This document shows, piece after piece, positions 10,633-20,150 of a DNA stretch of 24,648 nt. Every line of letters begins with the position of its first letter. Within the stretch, counting starts at the first letter, position 1. Below the pieces are notes generated by a model, which saw only the letters and a program-made list of their open reading frames with translations, had not been told where the DNA came from and searched no databases. This DNA comes from Gamarada debralockiae (taxonomy: Eukaryota; Ascomycota; Leotiomycetes; Helotiales; Hyphodiscaceae), in contig NXFV01001869.1 of NCBI GenBank assembly GCA_002803225.1, positions 1-24,648 of the forward strand. Direction: 5' to 3'. Made by a program: the position numbers and the translations under genes.

Positions 10633-10743
10633 GTATCCCCTTCCGGGTAGATGTTACACTTCTAATGAGGGCCTCAGGGGTTTGTTTGCTTGGCTCGACC
10701 CCCTACCACCTAAGAAGTGTTACATCTGCCCGGGAGGGGATAC
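10633..10743. mobile_element. 111-bp MITE with TA duplication (GTATCCCC termini)
   Basis: The inverted repeats are about 30 bp: 10633-10663 starts GTATCCCCTTCCGGGTAGAT, and 10712-10743 is its reverse complement with three or so mismatches. TA lies outside both ends (10631-10632 and 10744-10745), the hallmark of Tc1/mariner-type insertion. The centre (about 48 bp) is non-coding. Its right duplication is interrupted by the solo LTR that follows. Confidence 0.75.
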
Positions 10744-10746
10744 TAC

Positions 10747-10977
10747 TGTTGGCAGGTCTGTAGTGTAGTAGAAGGTACGGTGATATCTGGTGAGACGTAC
10801 GAGCTCCGAATTCGGTAGCCAAGAAGTCATCGGAGACCGAAGCGCTAGATTCAAGCTGTAGATATAAGGGAAGGGTTGAACTTCGTATGAAAGGGTAGAG
10901 ATTTTGAATTAAAGCTTCTGAAACCTATTTTGTACTAGCGCCTTATGCACCTCAGTATCAGGGTCCTCACAACAACA
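10747..10977. mobile_element. solo LTR (copy 1), TSD ACTAC
   Basis: A 231-bp sequence starting TGTTGGCAGG and ending CAACAACA, so the terminal 5 bp are inverted (TGTTG...CAACA), as in Ty1/copia-type LTRs. ACTAC occurs directly outside both ends (10742-10746 and 10978-10982). The last 119 bp are roughly 85% identical by hand count to the LTR at 18794-19039, and a block near the start (AGAAGGTACGGTGATATCT) is also shared. No internal retroelement sequence is attached, so it is a recombination-derived solo LTR. It lies across the right duplication of the MITE and is therefore younger than that MITE. Confidence 0.85.
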
Positions 10978-12160
10978 ACTACCACCAAATTTGGATGACG
11001 CCATAAAGAGAGATTATAATCATGTAGCTAGTGCTTCTGATAGGAGCACGAGTTCTTCTCTAATATCTACTACCTCTACAGAGTCCGTGAGTATTTCTGC
11101 AATGTGTGAAGACACCCACAATCACACCGGACCCAGCGCAAGCATCAAGGCAACTGACTTGGGATACTAACGAGCATATTCCACAAAACCATATCATAGT
11201 TCACCATCAAATGCCTGAGAACTAGATAACAGAGAATCAAATAGTAGTTCGTCCTCCGATACCAGAAAACCAGATAATGATATCTTTGATGGCAGAGAAT
11301 CAACTAGTTAGTCCCCTAATGCCGGAGAACCAGATGATGGTGCTTTATCGGTTGCCCGAAAGTCAGATGATACTATCGAGAAAACCTCTGTCTAGAGCAA
11401 GAATGAGACCATATGAGGAGGAAGAGCCACCTGCCGAAGTTTCTTTAGCCGGGAAGGGCGCAAATATACGACAGAATAAGGACCTTAGCACTTTAGAACA
11501 AATGGTAATTATAATGCCCTTTTTTAGAGCCCTGCAATAGCTGGTAGGATAGCGAGCATACCCGAAACCAATACAGCTATACCGAAGATAGGATATCCTT
11601 CAAACTACGCCAACCGGACGGGCAATTGATCCTAATAAATCGAATTGCACATGTGCCGAAGCTAAAGATATAGCTAGGAAATTTGTCGCTACATGCATTA
11701 ACCTACTTAATCAAAGCGATAGCGGTCTCACTGTAGGTAACTGTTTTGATGCTATTCTACTCGATCCCGACAGATGCTTTTATTTGCGGCAGCCACCAGA
11801 ATTAAAGGGATACGAAATTGAATTATCGGATACTTCCATTCAGTTTCGAAATTTTAGAGGCGATCTCCTGGCAATAGAGGACATAGATGAAGAGGCATAA
11901 AGTGGATAAGATGATCGAGGTACGGGGAGAGGGAGGGAATAGTGGTACTGGAACCAGGATCCCGCTTCTCTTGCCAGATCTACTCTCTGACGAAGGAGCA
12001 CCTGGTAGGCGATGAAGATCTCCTTGGGATGGGATCAGTTGGGAGACAGCAGAGGGACACGCAGATCGTGGAGCTAAAGAAGAGATTCCGTTACGACTCT
12101 AAACCCTCGCGCGGCGAGGGGGATCAGCAGAGAGCTTGGCCTAAGCGTTATTATTAAAAT
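10978..12160 (+). pseudogene. decayed unrecognised coding sequence with peptide repeats
   Basis: Three stretches look formerly coding on the plus strand. At 10982-11171 a frame reads PPNLDDAIKRDYNHVASASD and continues Ser/Thr-rich. At 11105-11540 a second frame has six or so imperfect repeats around (M/I)PENQ(I/M)(M/V), ending in a charged segment (RPYEEEEPPAEVSLAGKG). One repeat has TAG at 11224-11226 where its sisters have CAG. At 11598-11898 a frame reads TPTGRAIDPNKSNCTCAEAK through GDLLAIEDIDEEA and stop. A last frame (11942-12157) ends AWPKRYY. I do not recognise the family; it may be a gag-like or lineage-specific protein. Several frameshifts and stops make it non-functional as read. 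Confidence 0.3.
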
Positions 12161-13885
12161 AAATATAGTTGCTGGGATAGATATGTACTTTACGCCTCTT
12201 ATATTGGTCACTTGGTCCAATCATACTCGCCAACTTTGGCACTCATGCTGTATACCAGACGTTTCGGAAAATGAAAATATCTTCCTCACTGCCAATAGTA
12301 ACCTGCTTCCCAGAGGATGGGCTGAATTAACGGACGAGGCTGCGTTGAACCTTCGACTCCCACCAGACATGAGGCTGACACGAGGCTGAAGTAAGGCTGA
12401 CATGGACTAACAAACGCAAACATTGGTGGATTCGAGCCAGCGTTGGGGCAGCAAATGTCAAGGTAGCAACTCATGACCGGCAAAAGACGGTGGAGATTGA
12501 AAGTCAAGTAGGCCAAGCAGAGTGTCGAGGGTTAATATGTATCCACACATCCGTGCTTTATCTGAACCACTGTCAGATGAGCTGGTTGCTATGGTAACAG
12601 TTGTGTACGCATATCTCGGGTTCTGGCAACCCCTCCAATTTTCCTTCCTTAGAGACATCAGAAAGATCAATGCATACATGATTTTACCATACAATATCGT
12701 CTGGTTCGACAACCACCGGCACCTAATTTGTTGGGACTCAAATTTCCACCCAAAATAACGACCCTGAGGGGAAGGCTCCCACCGTGACAACAATGTGCAG
12801 CGATCCTGCTGTATCACAATATATGCCACAAGCTTGGCAGCCTGCGATTCGACTGTAGCAACACGACGGCCGCAGTGGTGCATCTGTCGTTCCGAAGATC
12901 TCCTTGTCGCAGTACCGCAAGCCAGCTTATCACCTTGTTCCGTGGCAGACCTTTTAGTGCACGAAACAACTGGGTCGGCTCGCCCATACCAATAATGGCG
13001 CTTGTTTTTCCTGATGAGGTCTCCAACCTGCAACAAAACAAAGCGTCGACCCGGCAGCCCGCTATTGTCACCCTCAACCCGAAGTTTTACGACCTCGCCT
13101 TCTTTTTAGAAGGCTGAGGCGCACCGAGTCTAGGTACGGAGGCTGGGAAAGGGAGGAGGGAGACGCAAGTGGACTCTGATCAGGGTCGAGCTGCGGAGGG
13201 ACAAGAAGTAAGAGAGATGTGGAGAGTTTAGTGGGTCGAGAGTTCTATATTGTTATTTGTAAGTAGAGAGTTTTTTTTTAATTTCATTAGAGTAACTATA
13301 TTTAGCAAGTAGTTAATCCTGAAATCCTTTACAACCAAGCCTTTGGTACGTTTTTTTGCACAAGAGCTCGAGTCTGCGTGGTTGGGGCAAGACAGTTGCG
13401 GGTGTCTTGGTATTTTCATTTGCAAATGTCGTTTTCGTTCAGGCTATGTATAAAGCAGTTGTCGAGTACTATCCATCTCTCCTACAAAAGGATTTCTAAT
13501 TGCGATTCCTTAACGCATTTACTATATTCCGATATCCCGTTTCGTTCATTAAATCTACAGGCGCTGCCAGCTGATCGAGTCAGGAATTGCGTACGTGCTC
13601 TTCGCACCTGAGGTAGCTACGTCTGAATAGTGGCAAAGGAATAAGAAATGTAATTCGGGGACGACGACAATCTGGACCTACGGTAAGGCCGAGAGTATCG
13701 GAATAGCCGTTGGTATGACTGAACAGCTGGAGACAAGCTATGGATATAAGGAAGAGACCTCAGCTCTTCTAGAAAGTAATTAAGCAACACATATCACTCG
13801 AAACTCGTCTTAGCCTTGTAGCCAATCAGACCTCCAATATTCCGCTGACTAAGCTTGTAATCTTAACACTAAGAAAGGGAAGGCA
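12161..13885. other. long gene-poor stretch
   Basis: No gene I can support. There is a small set of GAGGCTGA-type direct repeats at 12366-12400. On the minus strand an excellent splice acceptor (TTTGTTTTGTTGCAG) near 13034 joins a frame 13033-12814 to a Ser/Pro/Lys-rich frame near 13090-13190, ending KKKARS before the junction, but no family is recognised. A run of nine T lies at 13271-13279. The region is probably degraded repeat sequence. Confidence 0.25.
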
Positions 13886-13891
13886 AAATCA

Positions 13892-13976
13892 CATGATGAG
13901 ATGCTCCGAGTGCTCAGGGGGCTGCTCAGGGTGCTCAGGTGAGCTGGCTGAGCCGAGGGTGAGCCGAGGGTGATTA
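13892..13976. repeat. cluster of short GCTCAGG and GAGCCGAGGGT repeats
   Basis: GCTCAGG occurs at least three times within about 45 bp (13909-13940), followed by two tandem copies of the 11-mer GAGCCGAGGGT (about 13952-13973). The OPT relic loses its similarity just inside this cluster, so it may mark a rearrangement or the subterminal region of a transposon. A looser array of GCTCAG motifs lies at 23439-23485. Confidence 0.5.
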
Positions 13977-13977
13977 G

Positions 13978-14740
13978 CACCTGAGAAGAGCGGTAAGCTT
14001 ACTAACTGATGCAAAGCACAAGAGAGAAAGAGTTGGTTGATAATACCGAAATCTTGCTTGTAGAAGGCAATTTGGGCAAGCAAGATGTCCGTAGCATACG
14101 CAGCACTGAAAGAGACACTTGCCATGACGATAATAATAGAGTGCTCTTTGATGTTGAATGGGCCAGGGTTGAGCGACCACTTCAAATCGAGAGTGGTTAT
14201 TGACGGTTTGGCATGACCTTTGCCCAAGCATGGCCAAGAGGTCAAACAACGATCTAAGCAATCAATGCCCCAAGGCCGATAGATAGTGCACGTAAGAAGA
14301 GATTCATCGAGGCGCCGATGACCACGAGCATCATTCCGAATGGTCCAAGCCCGGATAGTGTTTGAAGGGACGTCTTCATCGTAGTTGTGGACTGTGGCGC
14401 GGACCTCGGGATATGGCGAGTCTTCGACCTCTTTGAGAGGGAAGACATCATCATCGTCGAAGGATGAGCTGTTGAGGATGGATGACTCTCTCTTGTCGTT
14501 GGGATAGTTGGAGTCTTCTATGATGTGATGAGTGACTGTAACTTCGTAGTGCTGGTGAGCTTATCTCAAGAAGACAGCCTTTGCTTGAGATCAGTGACCT
14601 GGTCAGGTCGGGGATCATTCTCATATCGGGACACGGCAGTCCCGATGTTCGCCTCACGACTGCTAACCTCAATATCATCCATCTTCGGATTCCAGTCCTT
14701 ATCATCATCTTCAATCCTAACGAAAGGTTATGTCTTTGAA
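13978..14740 (-). pseudogene. oligopeptide transporter (OPT family), 5' part, frameshifted and truncated
   Basis: OPT proteins are plasma-membrane proton-coupled carriers of small peptides with 12-16 helices. From high to low coordinates the minus strand encodes an acidic N-terminal region (VSRYENDPRPDQVTDLKQRL near 14600). It continues DSPYPEVRATVHNYDEDVPS and NTIRAW (about 14350-14420). A shifted frame gives GMMLVVIGASMNLFL. A third shift gives LGKGHAKPS, then WSLNPGPFNIKEH (about 14140-14185) and SAAYATDILLAQIAFYKQDFG. This order matches the first quarter of OPT transporters. At least two frameshifts and a stop after LKQRLSS make it non-functional. Similarity ends near 13985 at a GCTCAG repeat cluster, so the remaining roughly 500 residues are missing. 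Confidence 0.85.
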
Positions 14741-15636
14741 GTCGTACCAGACGACTTGAAATCGAATTGAAGGGTTATGGTAAGAAAAGGACCCAGCGAC
14801 ATGGAGAACGATCAACGGTCTGAGGAGCCATTGTCATAAAGCATAGACAGTATATAAGACATGAGAAAGACCTACTACCTTGATCGCCGCCACAACAAGA
14901 TAGACTCTACAGACACGGGAAGTCTCGGACTTACGTGAAGCACGAAGTCGTGGGGAGGGACGTGTAAAGATAAGAATCTCAGGTGAGATTCCCCTGATTC
15001 TGGTCATCCATCGTAAAGAGGATGTGTGGAGAAGCTTTTCCTGAAATCTAGAAAGCTTGAATGGCGTCCTCACATGTGAGGAGATACTGGAATGGGCATG
15101 GTGGTCCATGCTATAGATCCGACCGGTCTCATTCTGCTAGTATGGAAGGTATCATGAAACAAAGCTGCGGCACAGTTGGGGATGATGCATTGCGAGTGGA
15201 AAAGCAGATAGGCCGTAGAAGCGAAACAAGCCACAATTGTTTGCACAAACATATCGTTCTTCTAGTCTAGAAGATATTTTTTTTGTAGCGGTCGCACTCG
15301 TAATTTTAACATTTCCTGCGAACGAGTAGAGATGCATGCTGGGGATCTGGTCTCTCGGACGTTGATCATCGCTACCAGATAATGGCGTGCATCAAAGACA
15401 TTTATCAATGGCACAGACATATGGATGGGATGACGAGACATGAAAATAAGGCTCCAAAAGGAAATATGCAGTTATTGAATTGTGCGTCGATATCGAGAGG
15501 AAGATGTCGTCCACAAAACGCACCAGTCCCAAAGCAGTTTAGGAAATTTCGAAAAAGCTCGGGCTCAGCAAGCGTCAATAAAGCTTATTTCCAATCCAGA
15601 CCTCAAGCTCTGGTACTCAAGTGACATGGCCAAACA
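14741..15636. other. intergenic region between the OPT relic and CEM1
   Basis: About 900 bp. The right end should hold the CEM1 promoter; an ATG at 15625 is out of frame with CEM1. The left end may include the former OPT promoter. Several short frames on both strands overlap one another without family motifs. No repeats or RNA genes seen. Confidence 0.3.
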
Positions 15637-17035
15637 ATGCGACGCGTGGCAGTGACAGGCCTTGGCGCCATAACTCCCCTCGGTGTGGGTATCCGACGAA
15701 CCTGGAGTCGACTGCTCGCCAGCGAATGCGGCATTGTGAGCACCGCGAACCTCGAGCCCTCGGCACGATGGCGAGAGCTCCCCAGTCAGGTCGCCGGCAT
15801 CGTACCAGCCGGCAGCCGCGACGAGGGGAAATGGCAAGCCTCAGACTGGCTCGAGAAAGGGGATGAGCGACGGATGGCGAAATTCACACTATATGCAATC
15901 GCAGCGACGGAAATGGCCTTCCAGGACTCGGGATGGAGACCACAAACACAAGGGGAGAAGGAGACGACGGGCGTATGTTTGGGCAGCGGGATTGGCAATC
16001 TCGACGAGCTGTATAATACCAGCATAGTGTATGATAAAGCAGTGAGCTACAAATCAATTGGAAACGTTTCATCGATCATGACGAATGCTGAGATTGTGCT
16101 AGGGATACAAGAAAGTCTCGCCGCTCTTCGTGCCACAGCTTCTGATCAACCTCGGCGCTGGCCACACCTCCATGAAATATGGCCTGCAAGGACCGAATCA
16201 CGCTGTCACTACGGCTTGCACGACGGGCGCACATGCCATTGGCGACGCGTCCCGTTTCATCGCTTTTGGAGATGCGGATGTGATGGTTGCTGGCGGCTCC
16301 GAATCTTGTATACATCCTTTAGCTCTTGCTGGATTCGCTAGGTCTCGTTCGCTGGTTACTGCGTATAATGATGACCCGGCTGCCTCCTCGAGACCTTTCG
16401 ATAGAGATAGGGGCGGCTTTGTGATTGCCGAGGGCGCGGGTGTGGTCATCCTTGAGGAGCTGGAACATGCGAAGGCCCGGGGAGCTAAGATCTACGCTGA
16501 GGTGCGAGGTTATGGCTGTAGTGGCGACGCACATCACGTCACGGCACCGAGGGAAGATGGATATGGTGCGCTGTTGGCGATGAAGAGAGCTTTGAAGAAT
16601 GCTGGAATTCGACCGAAGGAAGTCGACTACATTAATGCCCACGCTACGAGTACGCCGCTTGGGGATGCAGCTGAAAATGCTGCCATTATGAAGTTGATGT
16701 GCGGCGAGGAAGGCGTTGAAAACGCAAGTCAGGTTGCTGTTAGCAGCACGAAGGGGGCAATTGGGCATCTTTTGGGGGCTGCCGGTGCCATCGAAGCAAT
16801 CTTCTCTATCCTGGCAGTGAAAGAGGTGTGTATTACCTGTTCTTTGAGCCTCGATTTACTGATAGTTTTCCAGAATATCTTGCCACCCACGCTCAATCTC
16901 CACAATAAGGACAGCAACTTCACCTTTAACTACGTACCATTGGAATCTCAGCAGAAAGAAGTCAACGTGGCTATTTCCAATAGCTTTGGATTCGGCGGAA
17001 CCAATGCCTCATTAGCATTCTCTAAATACAGATGA
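15637..17035 (+). CDS. CEM1: mitochondrial 3-oxoacyl-[acyl-carrier-protein] synthase
   Basis: This is the condensing enzyme of the mitochondrial type II fatty acid pathway, which extends acyl-ACP with malonyl-ACP and supplies octanoate for lipoic acid. Three exons: 15637-16041, 16103-16825, 16874-17035. The introns are 61 bp (GTGAGC...CTAG) and 48 bp (GTGTGT...CCAG). The product is 429 residues, normal for FabF/KAS II-type enzymes. Splicing joins YDKA to [20 protein letters not shown] as in homologues. The Cys-His-His triad is visible: C174 in [15 protein letters not shown]315 in [12 protein letters not shown]357 in [12 protein letters not shown]. The C-terminal [15 protein letters not shown] loop is intact. 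The start [16 protein letters not shown] is the conserved domain start, so a mitochondrial presequence is very short or cryptic. The second intron is a multiple of three and free of stops, so the unspliced frame looks open. The gene is convergent with the split UstYa-like gene 127 bp downstream. Confidence 0.95.
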
Positions 17036-17161
17036 TGCACACCGAGCTGTCTTCCCCCCGCAGAAAGTCACTGTGAATGTCGATGCCGGATCCCATGAAC
17101 GCCGCAACTCTAACTCTCAACATGATCTCGATACGCATTATTTCCAATTGATCCCCAGCCA

Positions 17162-17248
17162 CTAGGTCTCACCACCATCGATACTGCCAGTCTTATTTCC
17201 TCTTTCCATCCACCATTGCCTTAACGTACCCCAGTTGCGACAAGTATG
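17162..17248 (-). pseudogene. UstYa-like (DUF3328) gene, 3' terminal piece separated by a transposon
   Basis: Read on the minus strand from the transposon edge, the sequence continues the frame of the UstYa-like exon at 21755-21868. After the TA it gives VHTCRNWGTLRQWWMERG and stops at TAG 17164-17162. The VHTCRNW motif near the C-terminus is typical of DUF3328 proteins. Removing 17249-21752, with one TA kept, puts the two pieces in one frame. One TAA codon (21758-21756) remains just before the junction, most simply CAA changed to TAA. This identifies the target site of the Tc1 element inside the last exon. Confidence 0.8.
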
Positions 17249-17363
17249 TAAGAGTCGGGGCCACCACACACGGCCCACTTAGCGAGGCGCGTCAACGCGT
17301 CGAATTTCAAGACCCCCTTTTCCTGCCAAATCAACCACAAACTCTTTTACCTTACAATTGAAA

Positions 17364-17518
17364 ATGGATAATACTATTATCTTCAGCTCCCCTCCACAGA
17401 AGGATCATGGCGAATAGCCTACTCCTATACGGAAAGTTGTACGTAGTTTGCAGCGTGATGGAAATTCGCAACGAGAGATCGTGTCAAAGACCTCCCTCTC
17501 TCGACGATCGATTCGACG
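17364..17518 (+). pseudogene. Tc1/mariner transposase, N-terminal part (before the inner insertion)
   Basis: Starts ATGGATAATACT and encodes about 52 codons with a helix-turn-helix segment: SLQRDGNSQREIVSKTSLSR, then RSIRR, typical of the DNA-binding domain of fungal Tc1-like transposases. One in-frame TAG (17415-17417) interrupts it. The codon CGT is cut by the TA target site of the inner element. On the far side the frame resumes as ILRQETSKRDRKKK at 20690 when the inner element and one TA are removed. Confidence 0.9.
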
Positions 17519-17566
17519 TAACGTCTGTCCCTGCGTCCCGAGACGCACCCTGTAACGAGACAAACC

Positions 17567-18788
17567 GTAGGTACTTCGAGTTCAGGCGACTTTAAATCTG
17601 TGAACGCATTAAAATTTCTATTTATTTTTATTTTAGTTGTATCATATCCCTCTCCCGAACACTCCCGACCTGTTAATTCCGAAAATTATCATCGCGTCGT
17701 CGCCATCCCCTTGAATTTACAGAGAGCCTCTTTTACACTATAATAGGACCCCTCGACTTGCAACACCACTATCAAGCTTTTTTCACCTTTTAAACTCATA
17801 GAACGGTTAGATATAGATATCCAAGTTTTATTATGATGCCGAGAAGCTATTATCAGTCTGGTGGCAGCTAGAGGGCGCCATTTCATACGACGTCGCCACA
17901 TGGGCTGATACCTCTCCAATCAAGCGATCAAGGGTCCTGGTTAGCTGAGTCGTAGTTACGGTAATCTTGGTAAAATTTATAAAATCTGTGGCTTCCTGTG
18001 GCTGTGCGTACTAAATATCTGCCGAAAATTCCCGTTTCCCGATATCCTCCGACTAGCAAAAATTGGCCCTTGTGCGCAGCCAACAAAATCGGCCAGGGGG
18101 AGTCCGCTTCTCTCATACAGTAGAGGTAGATAGATCGCTGACGAATTCAAAGATGGCCTTATCGACGACAGGGTCTATAAGGGTCGCAAGAGTGCCGAGA
18201 GGATCATGATATCGGCACGCCAGACTTGTGATGAACTAGTGAAGACGTTAATACAGCTTAAATGGTGACAACGTGGCAACGACGGCAAGAACAGCTATGT
18301 GCACGACGATCAGAGGCAATACATGTATTTAGTTATTAGAAGTTATGTCGGAAAAGCTCTGTGTTTACTAATGTACACCTTTGGCACAATCATAGGACAC
18401 CTACAGGCTCACGATGTAGGCCATGCTCGATTATAGACCAGAAATTAGACGCCGCTTCCGGCCTGTTATTCTTACCAATGATTAAAATAGTAGAGTCGTG
18501 AAAAGAAGTCTTCGCACCTAATTATGGCCTATCTAACGCTTAGCTGCCTTCCCAGCTTGCGGAGTTTCTGCTTAAGAGATATCGACTTTGGCGCCCCCAT
18601 CTCGATAAACTGTTGATTTGTTGCTGCCTTACGGATCAGGTTTACGCGCACACACTGTGTGACGTAACCCTGGGGTACTTAAGGGGCTTCTCCCACTTTA
18701 GTTTTAAGAAGCCAAGTCGTCAACTCCAAAGAATATTGCAACATAAACTCGTCTTGGCATACACACGGCTCATTCGATTTACGATCTA
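17567..18788. other. non-coding part of the inner element, upstream of the SnoaL gene
   Basis: About 1.2 kb without a gene I can support. The last 150 bp (with a CT-rich stretch and CTTCTCCCACTTTAG near 18690) probably represent the original promoter and 5' UTR of the SnoaL-like gene, carried along in the capture. It ends in GACAT, the left target duplication of the solo LTR. Confidence 0.35.
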
Positions 18789-18793
18789 GACAT

Positions 18794-19039
18794 TGTTGAT
18801 AGGTCTAGAAGGTACGGTGATATCTAGGAACAGGCAGCAGGCTATCGGTACAGGCAACAAGATATCGGTACAGGCAACTAGCTATCGGGACAGGCAACAG
18901 GAATAAGCTGTATCAAGTTGTAGATATAACAGAAGGGTTGAACTACGTAGGAAAGGACAGAGATTTTGAATTGAAGCTTTTGCAACCTATTTTGGACTAG
19001 CGCTACATGCACCTCAGTATTAGGGTTCTCATAACAACA
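18794..19039. mobile_element. solo LTR (copy 2), TSD GACAT, in the leader of the SnoaL-like gene
   Basis: A 246-bp sequence starting TGTTGATAGG and ending ATAACAACA, with perfect 5-bp duplications GACAT at 18789-18793 and 19040-19044. It is related to copy 1 at 10747-10977 over its 3' 119 bp and near its 5' end. It contains a 20-bp tandem array that copy 1 lacks. The right GACAT supplies the A and T of the downstream ATG (19043-19045), so the insertion fell within about 2 bp of the start codon and left the coding sequence intact. Confidence 0.9.
18830..18901. repeat. 20-bp tandem repeats inside the solo LTR
   Basis: Three complete 20-bp units (18830-18849, 18850-18869, 18870-18889) and a partial fourth, of the form ACAGGCAACNNGNTATCGGN. 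The sister LTR at 10747-10977 has no such array at the matching place, so the array expanded in this copy or its source. Confidence 0.85.
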
Positions 19040-19042
19040 GAC

Positions 19043-19571
19043 ATGACTTCGAGTGCCATTATCCAAGACCTTATAGCGGCTCGCCTCGATCGGGTGCGAG
19101 AAGCCTCTGAAAAGCGAGATGTAGACGAGTTGATGTCCTGGTATTCGAAAGACGCCCGTTTCAGTCACGTTTGTGCGAATGAGTCTCGCGTCGACATTCA
19201 GTTCGGAATCACTAACTCAAATGGCAGTCAATAATATTTCCCTGCAGGGTTGGGACGCGATCCACGATTTCTATGCGGCTGGATACAAAGCCATGCCCAC
19301 TTTCAAGATTCTAGATCCTAAAACTACTGGGTTCACTCCTGAGTTCGTCGCTTGTGAGATGAAATGCGAGGGTATTACCGCGGTCGACCTCCCTCAAGCG
19401 CAACTTCAAGCCGGGGAGACTTTGAGATTGACAGGTGTGTCCTTGTTCTGGTGGAGGTGGGAGGGCCCAGGAGAGAACTGGGACGGCAGTCTTTCGGAGG
19501 AGGCAGTGCGGGGCTGGAAAATCACTGAGGAGCGCGCTTACTTTACTGAACCGAAGGCCAATAGTAGCTAG
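19043..19571 (+). CDS. SnoaL/NTF2-like small protein
   Basis: Two exons, 19043-19172 and 19228-19571, with a 55-bp intron (donor GTGCGA, CTAAC branch site, acceptor GGCAG), give 157 residues, a normal length for a single NTF2-like fold protein. The sequence runs MTSSAIIQDLIAARLDRVRE, EKRDVDELMSWYSKDARFSH, then across the junction VFNNISLQGWDAIHDFYAAG. The pattern of a D-x-L-x-x-W-Y segment, a x-F-S-H/D strand and a GxxAIxxFY motif is the SnoaL/NTF2 signature. Such proteins often act as cyclases, isomerases or dehydratases in secondary metabolism; no substrate can be inferred here. The gene lies inside a TIR element, just behind a solo LTR that occupies its leader, so its promoter is either the LTR or lies beyond it. 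The frame is intact, and no RIP-like stops are seen, unlike the surrounding transposase. Confidence 0.82.
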
Positions 19572-19852
19572 GCCCAAGATCACTTCAGTCAATCACTAGA
19601 TACGATGGTTTCTTCGCAAGGAGAAGCAAGGTTGGGGAGAGAATGGACAACTGAATTTGTATTGTAGAGAACGTGGAAGCGGTAGGTTACCGCCTGGAAA
19701 ATCTCTCTGACGCCGTGGCGCCTATATTTTGTCCTGTAGCCGTAACTTGGGTCCTCCCCAATGTGTTCACCCGCATCGTGAAAACCAACCCCAGAAAACC
19801 AAGAACCCCCAGCTCAATCACAGCGTGTTCTTCCCCTCTCACTCTTTCATGC

Positions 19853-20150
19853 TCATGCTTGAGGCTCAATGATGGTGAAATCACGGGGACCAGCTTTCTC
19901 TGCCGCCGTGTTCCACGCCTCCTCCCAATTCTCCAATGGAAATTTGGCCACAATATCTACCCACTCGCAGCTCAACGATCCCGTCTCGGCCATTCGAACG
20001 AGCATGCGCACATCATCAGGCTGGTACATGAAGTTGCCGAAGATCGTCAGGCTCAGACCCATGAGAAGCGGGTACGGAAGAGTGATATTGCCCATGATGC
20101 CGCCCATCAGGCTCACCTTGCCTCCGGGCCGCAGCCGCGAGCAGGCTCGC
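19853..20150 (-). pseudogene. alcohol dehydrogenase (MDR superfamily), C-terminal fragment
   Basis: The minus strand encodes RACSRLRPGGKVSLMGGIMG, NITLPYPLLM, NFMYQPDDVRMLVRMAETGS, a WVDIVAKFPLENWEEAW segment and DFTIIEPQA followed by TGA (19855-19853). This is the end of the Rossmann domain and the C-terminal catalytic-lobe return of a medium-chain dehydrogenase/reductase, about 95 residues of an expected 340-360. Similarity stops near 20150 behind a TGA, with neither the zinc-binding GHE motif nor the GxGxxG loop present. The truncated end faces the right TIR, as expected for a gene cut at a capture boundary. It converges with the SnoaL-like gene, 281 bp stop to stop. Confidence 0.85.

Noticed and set aside
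12103..12119. GC-rich perfect hairpin CCCTCGCGCGGCGAGGG
   Set aside because: A single short palindrome without a poly-T run or other context; no function can be supported in a eukaryotic setting.
12425..12450. GGATTCGAGCC, similar to the T-arm of a tRNA
   Set aside because: The neighbouring bases do not pair as a T stem, and no D arm, anticodon arm or acceptor stem can be drawn around it.
12458..13036. 192-codon minus-strand open frame
   Set aside because: It overlaps other long frames on both strands, has no recognisable motif or plausible composition, and begins at a non-ATG codon right after a good splice acceptor that favours a different frame.
16198..16768. Minus-strand open frames of 83 and 149 codons inside CEM1
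   Set aside because: They are antisense shadows of a clearly conserved coding exon and show no family motif of their own.
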